From assembly GCA_902826095.1 (NCBI GenBank), contig CADEDN010000001.1, positions 404,239 through 468,238 of the forward strand: a stretch of DNA of 64,000 bases, in the 5' to 3' direction. This document shows, piece after piece, positions 45,687-58,021 of this stretch (position 1 is the first letter of the stretch; every line of letters begins with the position of its first letter). Both the position numbers and the translations under genes were made by a program. The DNA comes from an uncultured Alphaproteobacteria bacterium. Its GTDB lineage: Bacteria; Pseudomonadota; Alphaproteobacteria; Caulobacterales; Parvularculaceae. Under the pieces are notes generated by a model. The model did no database searches. It was not told the origin of the DNA and saw nothing but the letters and a program-made list of their open reading frames with translations.

Positions 45687-48365
45687 TTACGCCGCCGCAA
45701 GCTGGCGCACGACATATTGGAGAATGCCGCCGTGCCGGTAATAGTCGAGCTCATCCGCGGTGTCGATCCGGACCATGACCGCGATGTCTCGCGTCTTTCC
45801 GCCCGCTGACTTGATCGTGACTTTAACTTCTGTGCGTGGGGCGATTTTGTCGACGCCGTGCACGCTGACCTCCTCGTCGCCCGTGAGGCCGAGCGACGCC
45901 CAGCTGTCTCCATCCTTGAATTGCAGCGGCAGGACTCCCATGCCGATCAGGTTTGAGCGGTGGATGCGCTCGAAGCTCTCGGCGATGACGGCGCGAATGC
46001 CGAGGAGGATCGTTCCCTTCGCCGCCCAGTCGCGCGATGAGCCGGTGCCGTACTCTTTGCCCGCGAAAATAACGAGCGGCGTTCCGGCCGCCTGGTATTT
46101 CATTGCGGCGTCGTAGATCGACAATTGCTCGCCGGACGGAATGTGCTTCGTCACGCCGCCTTCAACGCCTTTCAGCATCTGGTTCTTGATGCGGATATTG
46201 GCGAAGGTCCCGCGCATCATCACATCATGATTGCCCCGGCGCGAGCCGTAGGAGTTGAACTCCGAGACCGGCACTTGATGGTCTTTCAGGAACTGTCCGG
46301 CCGGCCCCTTTTCCTTGATGTCGCCGGCGGGCGAAATGTGGTCGGTCGTGATTGAATCGCCAAAGAGCGCAAGGACGCGCGCCCTCTCGATCGGCTGCAC
46401 GGGTTTGGGCGTCATCGTCATGCCCTTGAAATAGGGCGGGTTCGCGACATAGGTCGAAATCGGCCAGCGATAGGTTTCGCCGTCGCCGGCGTCGATCTTC
46501 TGCCACTTCTTGTCGCCCTTGAAGACGTCGGCGTAGCGCGTCGCGAACATTTTCGCCGTCACATGCTCGCGAACCACTTCGGCGATTTCCCGGTTCGTCG
46601 GCCAGATGTCCTTAAGATAGACGTCCTTCCCCTGTTCGTCCTTGCCGATCGGGTCGGTCGTCAGATTGATGTTGAGCGAGCCGGCCAGCGCATAAGCGAC
46701 GACGAGCGGCGGCGAGGCGAGATAGTTTGCGCGCGCGTCCGGCGAGACGCGGCCCTCGAAGTTGCGATTGCCGGAGAGAACCGAGCAGACGGCGAGATTG
46801 TTCTCGGCGATCGCGGCGCTGATCGCTTCGGGGAGCGGCCCCGAATTTCCGATGCAGGTCGTGCAGCCATAGCCGACGAGGTTGAAGCCGAGCGCGTCGA
46901 GATCGGCGGAGAGGCCGGCGGCGTTCAGGTAATCGGTGACGACCTGGCTTCCGGGCGCGAGCGAGGTCTTGACCCACGGCTTCACCTTGAGGCCGCGCTT
47001 TCGCGCATTGCGCGCGACGAGGCCCGCCGCCATCAGGACCGACGGGTTCGACGTGTTGGTGCACGAGGTGATCGCCGCGATGACGACATCGCCGTTTCCA
47101 AGATCGAACTTTTCGCCTTTGACAGGAACGCGCTTCGCGCCCTGTCCGGCAAGGCCATATTCCTTGTCGAGCGCATTCGCGAACGACGCCGGCGCATCTT
47201 TCAAGGGGACGCGGTCTTGCGGGCGCTTGGGCCCCGCGAGCGACGGCGCCACGCTGGCAAGGTCGAGTTCCAGCGTGTCGGTGAATTTTGGTTCGGGCGT
47301 TGACGCATCGCGCCACATGCCCTGTTCCTTCGCATAGGCCTCGACAAGCGCGACGCGGTCAGGATTTCGACCCGTCGCTTTAAGATAACGGATTGTTTCC
47401 GCCGTTACGGGAAAGAAGCCGCAGGTCGCGCCGTATTCCGGCGCCATGTTGGCGATCGTCGCCTGGTCTTCGAGCGCGAGATGATCAAGGCCGGGCCCGT
47501 AGAATTCGACGAACTTGCCGACGACGCCTTTCTTTCGGAGCATCTGCGTCACGGTGAGGACGAGATCGGTCGCAGTCGTTCCTTCGGGCAACTTGCCGGA
47601 AAGGCGGAAGCCGATGACTTCCGGGATCAACATCGACACCGGCTGGCCGAGCATCGCCGCTTCCGCTTCAATGCCGCCGACGCCCCATCCAAGGACCGAC
47701 AAACCGTTGACCATCGTCGTGTGGCTGTCGGTGCCGACGAGCGTGTCAGGATAAGCGTATGTCTCGCCCTTGTAGTCGGCGGTCCAGACCGTTTGCGCGA
47801 GATATTCGAGATTGACCTGATGGCAGATTCCGGTGCCAGGCGGCACGACGCGGAAATTGTCGAAGGCGCCCTGTCCCCATTTCAGGAACTGGTAGCGCTC
47901 GCCGTTTCGCTCATATTCGCGGTCGACGTTTTTCTGGAAGGCGTTCGGCCCGCCGAAATAGTCGACCATGACCGAGTGGTCGATGACCAGATCAACCGGG
48001 GCGAGCGGATTGATTTTTTCCGGATCCTTGCCGAGCGCCTTCATCGCATCGCGCATGGCGGCGAGATCGACGACGGCCGGAACGCCGGTGAAGTCCTGCA
48101 TGAGGACGCGCGCCGGGCGGTAGGCGATTTCGCGGTCGCTCTTTCCCGACTTCAGCCAGTCGGCGAAGGCCTTGATATCGGCGGTCGAGACTGACCGGTC
48201 ATCCTCGAATCGAAGGAGGTTTTCGAGCAGGACCTTCAATGAATTGGGCAGACGGGAAAGGTCGCCAAGTTGCCTCTCCGCCGCCTTGAGCGAGTAGATC
48301 GCGTAGGAATTTCCGCCGACGGTCAGGATTTTTTTGGTTTTCAGACTGTCTCGTCCCGGGATCAC
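45687..48365 (-). CDS. acnA: Aconitate hydratase A
   Basis: 892 residues of the AcnA/IRP group, interconverting citrate and isocitrate in the TCA and glyoxylate cycles. It starts at a GTG at 48365 with GGAGG six bases upstream. Fe-S cysteines occur in [12 protein letters not shown] and [16 protein letters not shown]. The C-terminal swivel domain has [15 protein letters not shown] and [18 protein letters not shown]. Length is normal (about 890-900). It is monocistronic, with a terminator downstream. Confidence 0.97.
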   Translation of the reverse strand: MIPGRDSLKTKKILTVGGNSYAIYSLKAAERQLGDLSRLPNSLKVLLENLLRFEDDRSVSTADIKAFADWLKSGKSDREIAYRPARVLMQDFTGVPAVVDLAAMRDAMKALGKDPEKINPLAPVDLVIDHSVMVDYFGGPNAFQKNVDREYERNGERYQFLKWGQGAFDNFRVVPPGTGICHQVNLEYLAQTVWTADYKGETYAYPDTLVGTDSHTTMVNGLSVLGWGVGGIEAEAAMLGQPVSMLIPEVIGFRLSGKLPEGTTATDLVLTVTQMLRKKGVVGKFVEFYGPGLDHLALEDQATIANMAPEYGATCGFFPVTAETIRYLKATGRNPDRVALVEAYAKEQGMWRDASTPEPKFTDTLELDLASVAPSLAGPKRPQDRVPLKDAPASFANALDKEYGLAGQGAKRVPVKGEKFDLGNGDVVIAAITSCTNTSNPSVLMAAGLVARNARKRGLKVKPWVKTSLAPGSQVVTDYLNAAGLSADLDALGFNLVGYGCTTCIGNSGPLPEAISAAIAENNLAVCSVLSGNRNFEGRVSPDARANYLASPPLVVAYALAGSLNINLTTDPIGKDEQGKDVYLKDIWPTNREIAEVVREHVTAKMFATRYADVFKGDKKWQKIDAGDGETYRWPISTYVANPPYFKGMTMTPKPVQPIERARVLALFGDSITTDHISPAGDIKEKGPAGQFLKDHQVPVSEFNSYGSRRGNHDVMMRGTFANIRIKNQMLKGVEGGVTKHIPSGEQLSIYDAAMKYQAAGTPLVIFAGKEYGTGSSRDWAAKGTILLGIRAVIAESFERIHRSNLIGMGVLPLQFKDGDSWASLGLTGDEEVSVHGVDKIAPRTEVKVTIKSAGGKTRDIAVMVRIDTADELDYYRHGGILQYVVRQLAAA

Positions 48366-48515
48366 AGATTGCCTCCGCTCGCAAATTCCTCAAGAATCAG
48401 GGTTCTTATGGCGTATAGGCATGGGGTGCGCAATTCGCGGCCCGTGCGTCTTTTTATGGCGGCGAAGCGCGGTATCGATGAGCGCATCGCCTTGAGAGTT
48501 CGGGAGCTTTGGAAA
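48366..48515. other. acnA / IalB-gene divergent intergenic region
   Basis: 150 bases holding both promoters. In-frame codons upstream of the IalB gene are open, but I see no coding signal in them. No clear operator was found. Confidence 0.4.
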
Positions 48516-49025
48516 ATGACGACGCGCATCGGATTAGGGCTTGCCGCCGCCGCTATTGGGGCGCTGGCGGCGACCGCCGCTCATGCAGAACCGGCGCCGC
48601 TGGCGACGTTCAAGGACTGGAGCGTGTTTGTTCACGAGACCGGCGCGGACCGGATCTGTTTTGCCGCGACTGAGGCGAGCGACAAGTCGCCCAAATCGGT
48701 CAATCACGGCGACATCTTCTTTTTGGTCGCAACCTGGAAGTCCGGCGCTGCTTCGAATCAGCCAAGCCTTCGCGTCGGCTACAATCTGCAGGAAGCCCCG
48801 GCGCCGACTGTCCGGATCGGAACCGAGAAATGGGACATGTATGTCTCCGACAACGAAGCCTTCATCGAAAGCGCTGCATCCGAGCAGAGCCTGATCGCCG
48901 CCATGCGCCGCGGCGCCGACATGAAAATCAGCGCGACCTCCGGAAGGGGAACCGCGACAAGTTATGTTATCTCCTTGTCCGGAATATCAGCCGCCCTCGA
49001 ACGCGCGCAACAGGCTTGCAAATAG
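48516..49025 (+). CDS. Invasion-associated locus B (IalB) family protein
   Basis: 169 residues from the ATG at 48516 with GGGAG upstream; an open frame extends much further up, but the signal peptide begins here (MTTRIGLGLAAAAIGALAAT, cut near AHAEP). The IalB domain starts TFKDWSVFVHETGADRICFA and includes the paired cysteines near residues 48 and 168. The family is widespread in alphaproteobacteria as small periplasmic proteins. The name comes from Bartonella, but a general envelope role is more likely here. Confidence 0.85.
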   Translation: MTTRIGLGLAAAAIGALAATAAHAEPAPLATFKDWSVFVHETGADRICFAATEASDKSPKSVNHGDIFFLVATWKSGAASNQPSLRVGYNLQEAPAPTVRIGTEKWDMYVSDNEAFIESAASEQSLIAAMRRGADMKISATSGRGTATSYVISLSGISAALERAQQACK

Positions 49026-49182
49026 GCGCGATTCTGCGTTAACCCGCCGCTTATTCATTTTGTAATCGAAACGGGAAGCTGGCTGGTTTCGGCCGCTTTT
49101 GAGTTGCGAAACCGGGAAATCAAGCTAGCGTCCGCGCGATCAGAGGGAAGCGGCGGACATCGGCCGCAGGAGAGGATTGGCT

Positions 49183-49578
49183 ATGGGCATACTCAAGGAG
49201 TTTCAGGATTTCGCGGTCAAGGGCAATGTGCTCGACATGGCCGTCGGCATCATCATCGGCGGCGCTTTCGGCACAATCGTCAAGTCGCTTGTCGACGACG
49301 TCATCATGCCGCCAATCGGCTTGCTGCTCGGCGGCGTCGACTTTTCGAATTTCGCCCTGACGCTGAAGGCCGCGGAAGGCGAGGCGCCGGCAGTCGCGAT
49401 CAAGTACGGCGCGTTTCTGAACAATATCATTTCGTTCCTGGTTGTCGCCTGGGCGGTATTCATGCTCGTCAAGGCGATGAACAACTTCAAGAAGAAGCAG
49501 GAAGCCGCCCCGCCGCCGCCGCCGCCGAAGTCGGAAGTGCTGCTCGGCGAAATTCGCGATCTGCTGGCGAAGCGCTAA
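49183..49578 (+). CDS. mscL: Large-conductance mechanosensitive channel
   Basis: 131 residues from the ATG at 49183, with AGGAGAGG about 8 bases upstream; an in-frame TTG at 49177 is ignored. It has the MscL layout: an amphipathic start ([20 protein letters not shown]), pore helix 1 ([19 protein letters not shown]), a periplasmic loop, helix 2 ([20 protein letters not shown]) and a cytoplasmic helix. A proline run (PPPPPPP) joins helix 2 to the C-terminal coiled coil. It opens on hypo-osmotic shock. Confidence 0.97.
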   Translation: MGILKEFQDFAVKGNVLDMAVGIIIGGAFGTIVKSLVDDVIMPPIGLLLGGVDFSNFALTLKAAEGEAPAVAIKYGAFLNNIISFLVVAWAVFMLVKAMNNFKKKQEAAPPPPPPKSEVLLGEIRDLLAKR

Positions 49579-49604
49579 GCGCCGGATCGCCGATAAGACC
49601 TGGA

Positions 49605-49640
49605 CCGGCCCCGCTGCGGCGATGATCGCGGCGGGGCCGG
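49605..49640 (+). terminator. Terminator hairpin after mscL
   Basis: A perfect 10-bp stem (CCGGCCCCGC / GCGGGGCCGG) with a 16-base loop, 26 bases after the mscL stop. The gene is convergent with carB, so it may serve both strands. The T-tract is weak. Confidence 0.6.
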
Positions 49641-49676
49641 ATTCGTTTGGCCTTGCAGATCCCTCCAACACCCTCC

Positions 49677-52976
<3,300 letters not shown>

Positions 52977-53100
52977 GCTCACTCGCGCGCAAGCGCACGT
53001 CGGGTCGCGAGAGGGGCGCCCGGGCGCATCGGTCAACTTTTCGGTTAAGCGGGTCTCATACGGGAGGCCGGGGCGGAGGGGAAGGGCGAAAACGCGCGAA

Positions 53101-53472
53101 TCAGCGCCGGCGCCGTCGCAATCCGCCAGGATCGGCCAGAAGCGCGAAGGCGGCGCCCGCCGCATAGGCGGCGATGTCGGTCCAGGCGAAGGTCGCCCCG
53201 AGAGCGATTCGCGCCGCCGGCGAGCTGACGCAAGCGAACAGGCCGGCGGCCTGCGCCGCCTCGATGAGGCAGGCGAAGGCGAAGGTCAAAGCCGCAGCGG
53301 CGCGTGCGCCGACCGGGAAAACGCCTCGCAGCGCCGCGTAAAGAAGAATGACGACGAGGAAATCGCCGAGCGTGTGCCGGACAAAGCCGCCCTTGATGAA
53401 CAGGGCGATTGCGATCTCGATCGCCAGGAGGAGGGCCGCCGCGGCGACATATGGTAACCGTATACGGATCAT
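53101..53472 (-). CDS. DUF2809 membrane protein
   Basis: 123 residues from the ATG at 53472. It has about four hydrophobic segments with the DUF2809 pattern ([20 protein letters not shown], then [14 protein letters not shown]). The family is of unknown function. It lies 34 bases after the rraB-like gene and 124 bases before carB, perhaps in one transcript. Confidence 0.8.
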   Translation of the reverse strand: MIRIRLPYVAAAALLLAIEIAIALFIKGGFVRHTLGDFLVVILLYAALRGVFPVGARAAAALTFAFACLIEAAQAAGLFACVSSPAARIALGATFAWTDIAAYAAGAAFALLADPGGLRRRRR

Positions 53473-53506
53473 TTCCGCTCGGCCGCGCACATTGGCGCGT
53501 TCAGGG

Positions 53507-53863
53507 CTATTTCGCGACGGCGCATTCCCATCCGTCATAGTCCCAGCCGCGAGCGGAAAACCAATCCCTGAGTTCACTGGTCAGCGTGTCGAAATCGCCT
53601 GGCGTCACCGGCCGGTGATGCTCGAAGGTGACGCCCTTTTCATGGACGGCGTCCTTCACCTCGAACCCTTTCGCCTTGAGATCGCCGATAAGCGCGTCGC
53701 GCCTTGACATGTCGGCGGTCTTGTCGGGATAGGCGAAGTGAACGACATGCCGCGTCGCTGCGCCGTCGTCGCCCATGCGCGCGAGTTGCGCGCGGACGGC
53801 ATCGTTCGCCTCGCACGATCCGATTGCCGGCGCGGGCTTCTTCTTGAACAGTGCAAAGACCAT
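53507..53863 (-). CDS. RraB/DUF695-like ribonuclease E inhibitor family protein
   Basis: 118 residues with a good GGGAGGAATCG leader before the ATG at 53863. The acidic alpha/beta fold of the RraB family is suggested by TRHVVHFAYPDKTADMSRRD and the C-terminal DFDTLTSELRDWFSARGWDY. RraB of E. coli binds RNase E and damps RNA decay; that this homologue does so is inference. Soluble, no signal. Confidence 0.75.
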   Translation of the reverse strand: MVFALFKKKPAPAIGSCEANDAVRAQLARMGDDGAATRHVVHFAYPDKTADMSRRDALIGDLKAKGFEVKDAVHEKGVTFEHHRPVTPGDFDTLTSELRDWFSARGWDYDGWECAVAK

Positions 53864-53935
53864 CGATTCCTCCCTCGGACGGAACTCCGATCTTCAGGCG
53901 GAATTGCGGCGGATTCGTTAATGCGATCGGGCGGC

Positions 53936-54658
53936 TTACTGCCAGCGCTTGGTTGTTTTCTGGGCGAGTTCGTCCGGCGCGGACGTTTTGGCGCCAGCGT
54001 AGCCGGTGAGGCTGTCGGCCACGAACGGATTTGACTGGCGCTCTTTCCCGAAGGTCGACATCGGCCCGTGCCCCGGCACGAAACGCATATCGTCGCCCAG
54101 GGGCCAGAGTTTTTCCGTGATCGAGCCAATGAGCGTTGCGTGATCGCCGCGCGGGAAATCGGTGCGGCCGATTGAGCCCGCGAACAATACGTCGCCGACG
54201 AAGGCGATCTTCGCTTCCCGGTTGAAGATCACGACATGGCCCGGCGTGTGGCCCGGCGTGTAGACGACGTCGAACCTGATCCCGTCGAGATCGAGCGCAT
54301 CGCCGTCTTCGAGCCAGCGGTCGGGCGTGCAATCCTCGCCGTCCTCGATGCCGAATTTGCGCCAGGATTCGCGGATCTGCGACAGCCAGAAGACTTCTTC
54401 CTTTTGCGGTCCCTCGATCGGCGCGCCGGTCCGCCGCTGGATTTCCATCGCCGCGCCGGCGTGATCGAGATGACCGTGAGTCAGCCAGATCTTTTCAATT
54501 GTCGCTCCGATCTTGGCGGCCGCCGCCATGATCTTTTCCGGCTCGCCGCCGGGATCGACGACCGCCGCCTTTCCGGACGCGGCGCGGATGATCGAACAGT
54601 TCTGCTGGAACGGCGTGACGGGCACGATCTGGACGGTGAAGGGCGGGGTCACGGTCAT
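53936..54658 (-). CDS. MBL-fold hydrolase, glyoxalase II-like (YcbL group)
   Basis: 240 residues from the ATG at 54658. The metallo-beta-lactamase motif is complete: HGHLDH (61-66), then YTPGHTPGHVVIF, FVGDVLFAGSIGRTDF and VPGHGPMSTFGKER. This contrasts with the altered motif in the MBL gene at 22 kb. The YcbL type hydrolyses S-lactoylglutathione-like thioesters; the substrate is not certain here. Cytoplasmic. Confidence 0.88.
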   Translation of the reverse strand: MTVTPPFTVQIVPVTPFQQNCSIIRAASGKAAVVDPGGEPEKIMAAAAKIGATIEKIWLTHGHLDHAGAAMEIQRRTGAPIEGPQKEEVFWLSQIRESWRKFGIEDGEDCTPDRWLEDGDALDLDGIRFDVVYTPGHTPGHVVIFNREAKIAFVGDVLFAGSIGRTDFPRGDHATLIGSITEKLWPLGDDMRFVPGHGPMSTFGKERQSNPFVADSLTGYAGAKTSAPDELAQKTTKRWQ

Positions 54659-54699
54659 GAGGGCTAGGTAGGCGATGGCGGCGTCCTTCGCAACACGCC

Positions 54700-55713
54700 C
54701 TAACCAAAGGCGGCGAGCGCTGCGCCGATCGGCGCGTGCGCTTTCGCCGCCGCCTCCAGCCAGCGCCGTCCGCAAGCGATCTCATCGAAATGCGCCGCTC
54801 GATGTTGAGCCAGCAGCGCGCTTCGGTCTTCCGGCGAATATTCGAAGGCTGAATCCTTTGAGTATTGACGCATGGTAGGTCCCGACAACGCCGCACGAAT
54901 CCGATCCGCCGCCGCCGTAAGCGCCAGATGCGTCAGCGCGCGCGCGAGCGTGGTTTCTTGCCGTGCCAGAAAGGAGTCGAATTCAATTGCATGCAGAGGC
55001 GCACTATTTGCGTGAGCCAACGTCGCCGTCTCACACGCCCAGCTCATCGCCGCGAGTTCGCCCGGCGACAATGCCGACAATATCGCTACCGGCGCCTTGC
55101 AGAGATTGCGGAGGCGCCGGAGCCGGATCGGCGCGTTGAGTTTCAGATCAATCGGGTTGTTCGCGCCGCCGAGCATCGTCGCAAAGTAGGCGTCAGGCTT
55201 CGAATAACAGAAAAGCGAAGCGCTTCTCGTCCGGTTGACGAGGCCGCCGCACCAGCTCGTCGCCTTGATGATCGTCTTCTCTCCTTTCGACGCCGAGTTG
55301 AGATAGAGCGCGAAGCGGTCGGTTAGCGCCTGCTCGGTCCACAGCGACAAGCCGTCGGCGAGATCGTCGTCGATCGTCGCCAGCGTCCGAAGCGCCGCCG
55401 GCTCGCGCAGCGAGCGAACGCCGGCCGCTTCTTCGATGAGCCGCGAAATCAGCGTCGATCCGCAATGGCCGATGTGGAAGATGAAACTAACGTCCGCGGC
55501 GGGCGCACGCCGCGCCGCAGGCTCGACGACGCTCCACGGCGCCCAGCCGCCCTCGACGCCGGGTCCGAGCACGCGATCGTCGAGAAAGCTCGCCTTGCGC
55601 CGTTGTTCCGCATTCAGACGAATAAGCAGCGCGCGATCGCCGACGACATCGAAATTATGGATGAAGACGTCCGGGGATGCGCCAAGGCCGTCGATCAGCG
55701 GATGGGGCGCCAT
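54700..55713 (-). CDS. Sulfotransferase-like P-loop protein
   Basis: 337 residues. The segment FIFHIGHCGSTLISRLIEE (about 77-95) has the 5'-phosphosulfate-binding loop pattern of sulfotransferases, and SLREPAALRTL follows as in the bacterial 'sulfotransferase family' proteins. A second conserved-looking part (TATLAHANSAPLHAIEFDSF) is near residue 230. There is no signal peptide. The acceptor is unknown and activity is unproven. It lies 15 bases after efp. Confidence 0.6.
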   Translation of the reverse strand: MAPHPLIDGLGASPDVFIHNFDVVGDRALLIRLNAEQRRKASFLDDRVLGPGVEGGWAPWSVVEPAARRAPAADVSFIFHIGHCGSTLISRLIEEAAGVRSLREPAALRTLATIDDDLADGLSLWTEQALTDRFALYLNSASKGEKTIIKATSWCGGLVNRTRSASLFCYSKPDAYFATMLGGANNPIDLKLNAPIRLRRLRNLCKAPVAILSALSPGELAAMSWACETATLAHANSAPLHAIEFDSFLARQETTLARALTHLALTAAADRIRAALSGPTMRQYSKDSAFEYSPEDRSALLAQHRAAHFDEIACGRRWLEAAAKAHAPIGAALAAFG

Positions 55714-55728
55714 TCGAAACTTTTCGCG

Positions 55729-56295
55729 CTATGCCTTCGCGCGCTCCACATATTCCTGGTCGGCGATCCTGACGACGATGCGCTCGCCCTCGCCGAGATA
55801 GGGGGGGATCATGACGCGGACGCCGTTCTCGAGAATCGCCGGCTTGTAGGATGAAGACGCGGTCTGGCCTTTCGTCGTCGGCTCCGTCTCTTTGATTGTC
55901 GCGATCGTCGTTTCGGGAAGTTCGACCGAAAGCGGGCGACCCTCATGCGTCTCGACGATCACTTTCATGTTCGGCTCGAGGAACGCCGCCTGCTCGCCGA
56001 CAAGGCTCTTGAGGATATGCGCCTGTTCGTAACTTTCGCTGTCCATGAACACGAGGTGGTCGCCCTCCTCGTAAAGGAACTGGTGGTCCTTCTGCTCAAG
56101 GCGCGCGCGCTCGACCATCTCGGAAGCCGAGAAACGGTCATTGTATTTCGTGCCGTTCTGGATGTCCTGCATCTCGATTTGGTTGAAGGCGCGCAGGTTT
56201 CCGGGCGTCCGGTGCTCCGCCTTGATGACGAGGCAGAGCTTGTCCTTGTACATGATCACCATCCCCTGACGGATGGCGTTGCCGGCGATTTTCAT
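55729..56295 (-). CDS. efp: Elongation factor P, with Asn at the loop tip
   Basis: 188 residues, three-domain EF-P that relieves ribosome stalling at proline runs. The KOW-like domain I, OB domain II (FLEPNMKVIVETHEGRPLSV) and domain III (PAILENGVRVMIPPYLGEGE) are complete. The loop that normally carries a modified Lys or Arg (PGKG or PGRG) reads HRTPGNLRAF, so Asn33 occupies the tip. Neither EpmA/EpmB-type lysine modification nor EarP rhamnosylation could use this residue. It may work unmodified or by another modification. Confidence 0.93.
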   Translation of the reverse strand: MKIAGNAIRQGMVIMYKDKLCLVIKAEHRTPGNLRAFNQIEMQDIQNGTKYNDRFSASEMVERARLEQKDHQFLYEEGDHLVFMDSESYEQAHILKSLVGEQAAFLEPNMKVIVETHEGRPLSVELPETTIATIKETEPTTKGQTASSSYKPAILENGVRVMIPPYLGEGERIVVRIADQEYVERAKA

Positions 56296-56374
56296 GGGCC
56301 TTCACTCTTCAACTGGAATGGGACGCGCGGGGATATAGCGACGGCCAGGGGCTTTGGCGAGGGGGCGGTCCGGG

Positions 56375-56785
56375 TCAGCCGTGCGTCGGCGAAATCAAGG
56401 CGACGCCCGGAAAATAGGTGCGGTATCGGGCCGGATCGCGGGTCAGAAGGCGGTGACCTGCGACCGCCGCATGCGCGCCAATGAAGAAATCGGGGAGAGT
56501 CGACGCGCGCGCGCCGCCACGCTTTCGATAGGATGCGAACGCCTTGCCCGCGAGAAACGCCGCCTCGAACGGGATCGCTTCCCTTTCAATGAGGGCGGCG
56601 GGCAGCGCGTCCTCAAGGTCCTCGATCCTCGAAAACCGGATCGACACTTCAGCATAGATTACGGCGTTGAGGAGGAGGCGGTCGCCGTCCGCGACGCGTT
56701 CGAGCGCCGCGCCGGACCATTCCGACCATTTCGGATCGACGGTGAGAACGTCGAGAATGACGTTGCTGTCGACCAGCGTCGCCAT
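56375..56785 (-). CDS. vapC: PIN-domain ribonuclease toxin (VapC-like)
   Basis: 136 residues with all four PIN acidic residues: Asp6 (LVDSNVILDVL), Glu46, Asp99 (LPDFFIGAHA) and Asp117. VapC toxins cut RNA, often tRNA or rRNA. It is two bases after the antitoxin gene. Size is typical. Confidence 0.9.
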   Translation of the reverse strand: MATLVDSNVILDVLTVDPKWSEWSGAALERVADGDRLLLNAVIYAEVSIRFSRIEDLEDALPAALIEREAIPFEAAFLAGKAFASYRKRGGARASTLPDFFIGAHAAVAGHRLLTRDPARYRTYFPGVALISPTHG

Positions 56786-56787
56786 TG

Positions 56788-57018
56788 TTATCGGCGCGTC
56801 AGCGCCATGATCTCGTCGGTCGTCAGCCTGACGTCGCCGCGCCCTTTGAGGCGCTCGACGAACTCGCGGCCGCGGCTGGCGCCGCCGCTCTTGCGCGCTT
56901 TCAATATGCGAACGGTTTTGCCGTCGTACTCGAACTCGACCTCCGTGTTCGGCATCAGGCCCGCCTTCTCGCGGATCGCCTGCGGGATCGTGACCTGGCC
57001 TTTGGAGGTGATGCGCAT
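56788..57018 (-). CDS. vapB: AbrB/SpoVT-type antitoxin (VapB-like)
   Basis: 76 residues. The N-terminal swapped-hairpin DNA-binding domain is ITSKGQVTIPQAIREKAG (3-20), followed by the toxin-binding tail. It neutralises the adjacent PIN toxin and should repress the pair's own promoter at the palindrome just upstream. Confidence 0.92.
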   Translation of the reverse strand: MRITSKGQVTIPQAIREKAGLMPNTEVEFEYDGKTVRILKARKSGGASRGREFVERLKGRGDVRLTTDEIMALTRR

Positions 57019-57031
57019 TGGGTGTTCCTAT

Positions 57032-57045
57032 TCTTACTGGTAAGA
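57032..57045. promoter_or_regulatory. Palindrome upstream of vapB, probable autoregulatory site
   Basis: TCTTAC-TG-GTAAGA is a perfect 6-bp-arm inverted repeat 13 bases before the vapB start codon. AbrB-type antitoxins usually bind such sites near their own start. Confidence 0.6.
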
Positions 57046-57084
57046 GTATTACAAGCGGCGCAGGAAGTCAAATCGCGGCCGCGC

Positions 57085-57137
57085 TTGACAAACGCGCGCG
57101 CCGCCTAGATATTCACCCAATTGGATGAATATTAGGC
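57085..57137 (+). promoter_or_regulatory. arsR promoter with a large overlapping operator
   Basis: TTGACA (57085-57090) and GATATT (57108-57113) are 17 bases apart, a near-consensus sigma-70 promoter. A long imperfect dyad spans 57103-57137, with ATATTCA and TGAATAT arms flanked by GCCTA/TAGGC and centred on CCAATTGG. It covers the -10 and start site, so bound ArsR would block its own transcription. Confidence 0.8.
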
Positions 57138-57144
57138 GACGTCA

Positions 57145-57489
57145 ATGCGGCGGCCCCACCTCGACCAAACGATGATCGCGCTTTCAGACCCGACGCGGCG
57201 CGCGATCATCGCGCGCCTTGAGCGCGGGGAGGCGCGGGTGACCGATGTCGCCGAGCCGTTCGCGATGTCGCTCAATTCGGTGTCGAAGCACATCAAGCTT
57301 TTGGAACGCGCCGATCTGGTGAGGCGGCGCACGGTCGGACGCGAACATTTGCTGTCGTTCAATCCGGCGCCGCTTGATGAAGCCTCTCGCTGGATCGAGG
57401 AGAAGCGCGCCTTCTGGACGAGCCGGCTCGACGCGCTCGAATGCGCGCTCGAAAAAGATGACGCAAGAAAGAGACGGAGGAAAAAATGA
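57145..57489 (+). CDS. ArsR-family winged-helix repressor
   Basis: 114 residues. Winged helix-turn-helix with RRAIIARLERGEARVTDVAE and SLNSVSKHIKLLERADLVRR. It has no metal-binding ELCVCDL-type cysteine motif, so it probably does not sense metal. It overlaps the AHSA1-domain gene by four bases, a common pairing in which the regulator controls the SRPBCC protein. The upstream dyad is its likely operator. Confidence 0.92.
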   Translation: MRRPHLDQTMIALSDPTRRAIIARLERGEARVTDVAEPFAMSLNSVSKHIKLLERADLVRRRTVGREHLLSFNPAPLDEASRWIEEKRAFWTSRLDALECALEKDDARKRRRKK

Positions 57490-58016
57490 ACCGCTATGCC
57501 GAACGCATCGACAAGACGAGCGTCAGGTTTGAACGCTTGTTGCCCGGCCCCGTCGATCGCGTCTGGGACTATCTCATCAATCCCGAAAAGCGAAAGACAT
57601 GGTTCTGCGCCGGCGCGTTCGATTTAAATTCGGGAGGGACGGCCGAATTCCATTTCGACCACCGGCGATTGACCGACGAAAAGCCGCCGAAGAAATATGA
57701 AAAGCACGGCGGCGAGATGAGGTTCGTGGGAACGATCGTCGAGGCGAAGCCGCCGCGGCTTCTCGTGTTCGACTGGCCGGAGGAAGACCACGCGCTGACC
57801 CGCGTTCGCATCGACCTCGCGCCGGTCGGCGATAAGGTCAAACTGACCCTGACGCATACGCTCCTTGAGAAGCGCGAAACCTTGATCGGCGTTTCCGGCG
57901 GCTGGCACATCCACCTCGATCTCCTCGAAGCGGTGCTCGCCGGAACGAAGGGGCCTGCGTTTTGGAGCACGATTGAACGACTGGAAGCCGAGTATGAAGA
58001 GCGCCACGGCGCGTGA
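57486..58016 (+). CDS. SRPBCC/AHSA1-domain protein
   Basis: 176 residues with the START-like AHSA1 fold: it starts FERLLPGPVDRVWDYLINPE (18-37), has FDWPEEDHALTRVRIDL in the middle and ends with a helix (SGGWHIHLDLLEAVLAG). Such proteins bind hydrophobic small molecules or act as co-chaperones; the ligand is unknown. The start overlaps arsR. Its stop is 5 bases from the convergent carA stop. Confidence 0.88.
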   Translation: MNRYAERIDKTSVRFERLLPGPVDRVWDYLINPEKRKTWFCAGAFDLNSGGTAEFHFDHRRLTDEKPPKKYEKHGGEMRFVGTIVEAKPPRLLVFDWPEEDHALTRVRIDLAPVGDKVKLTLTHTLLEKRETLIGVSGGWHIHLDLLEAVLAGTKGPAFWSTIERLEAEYEERHGA

Positions 58017-58021
58017 GGCGA

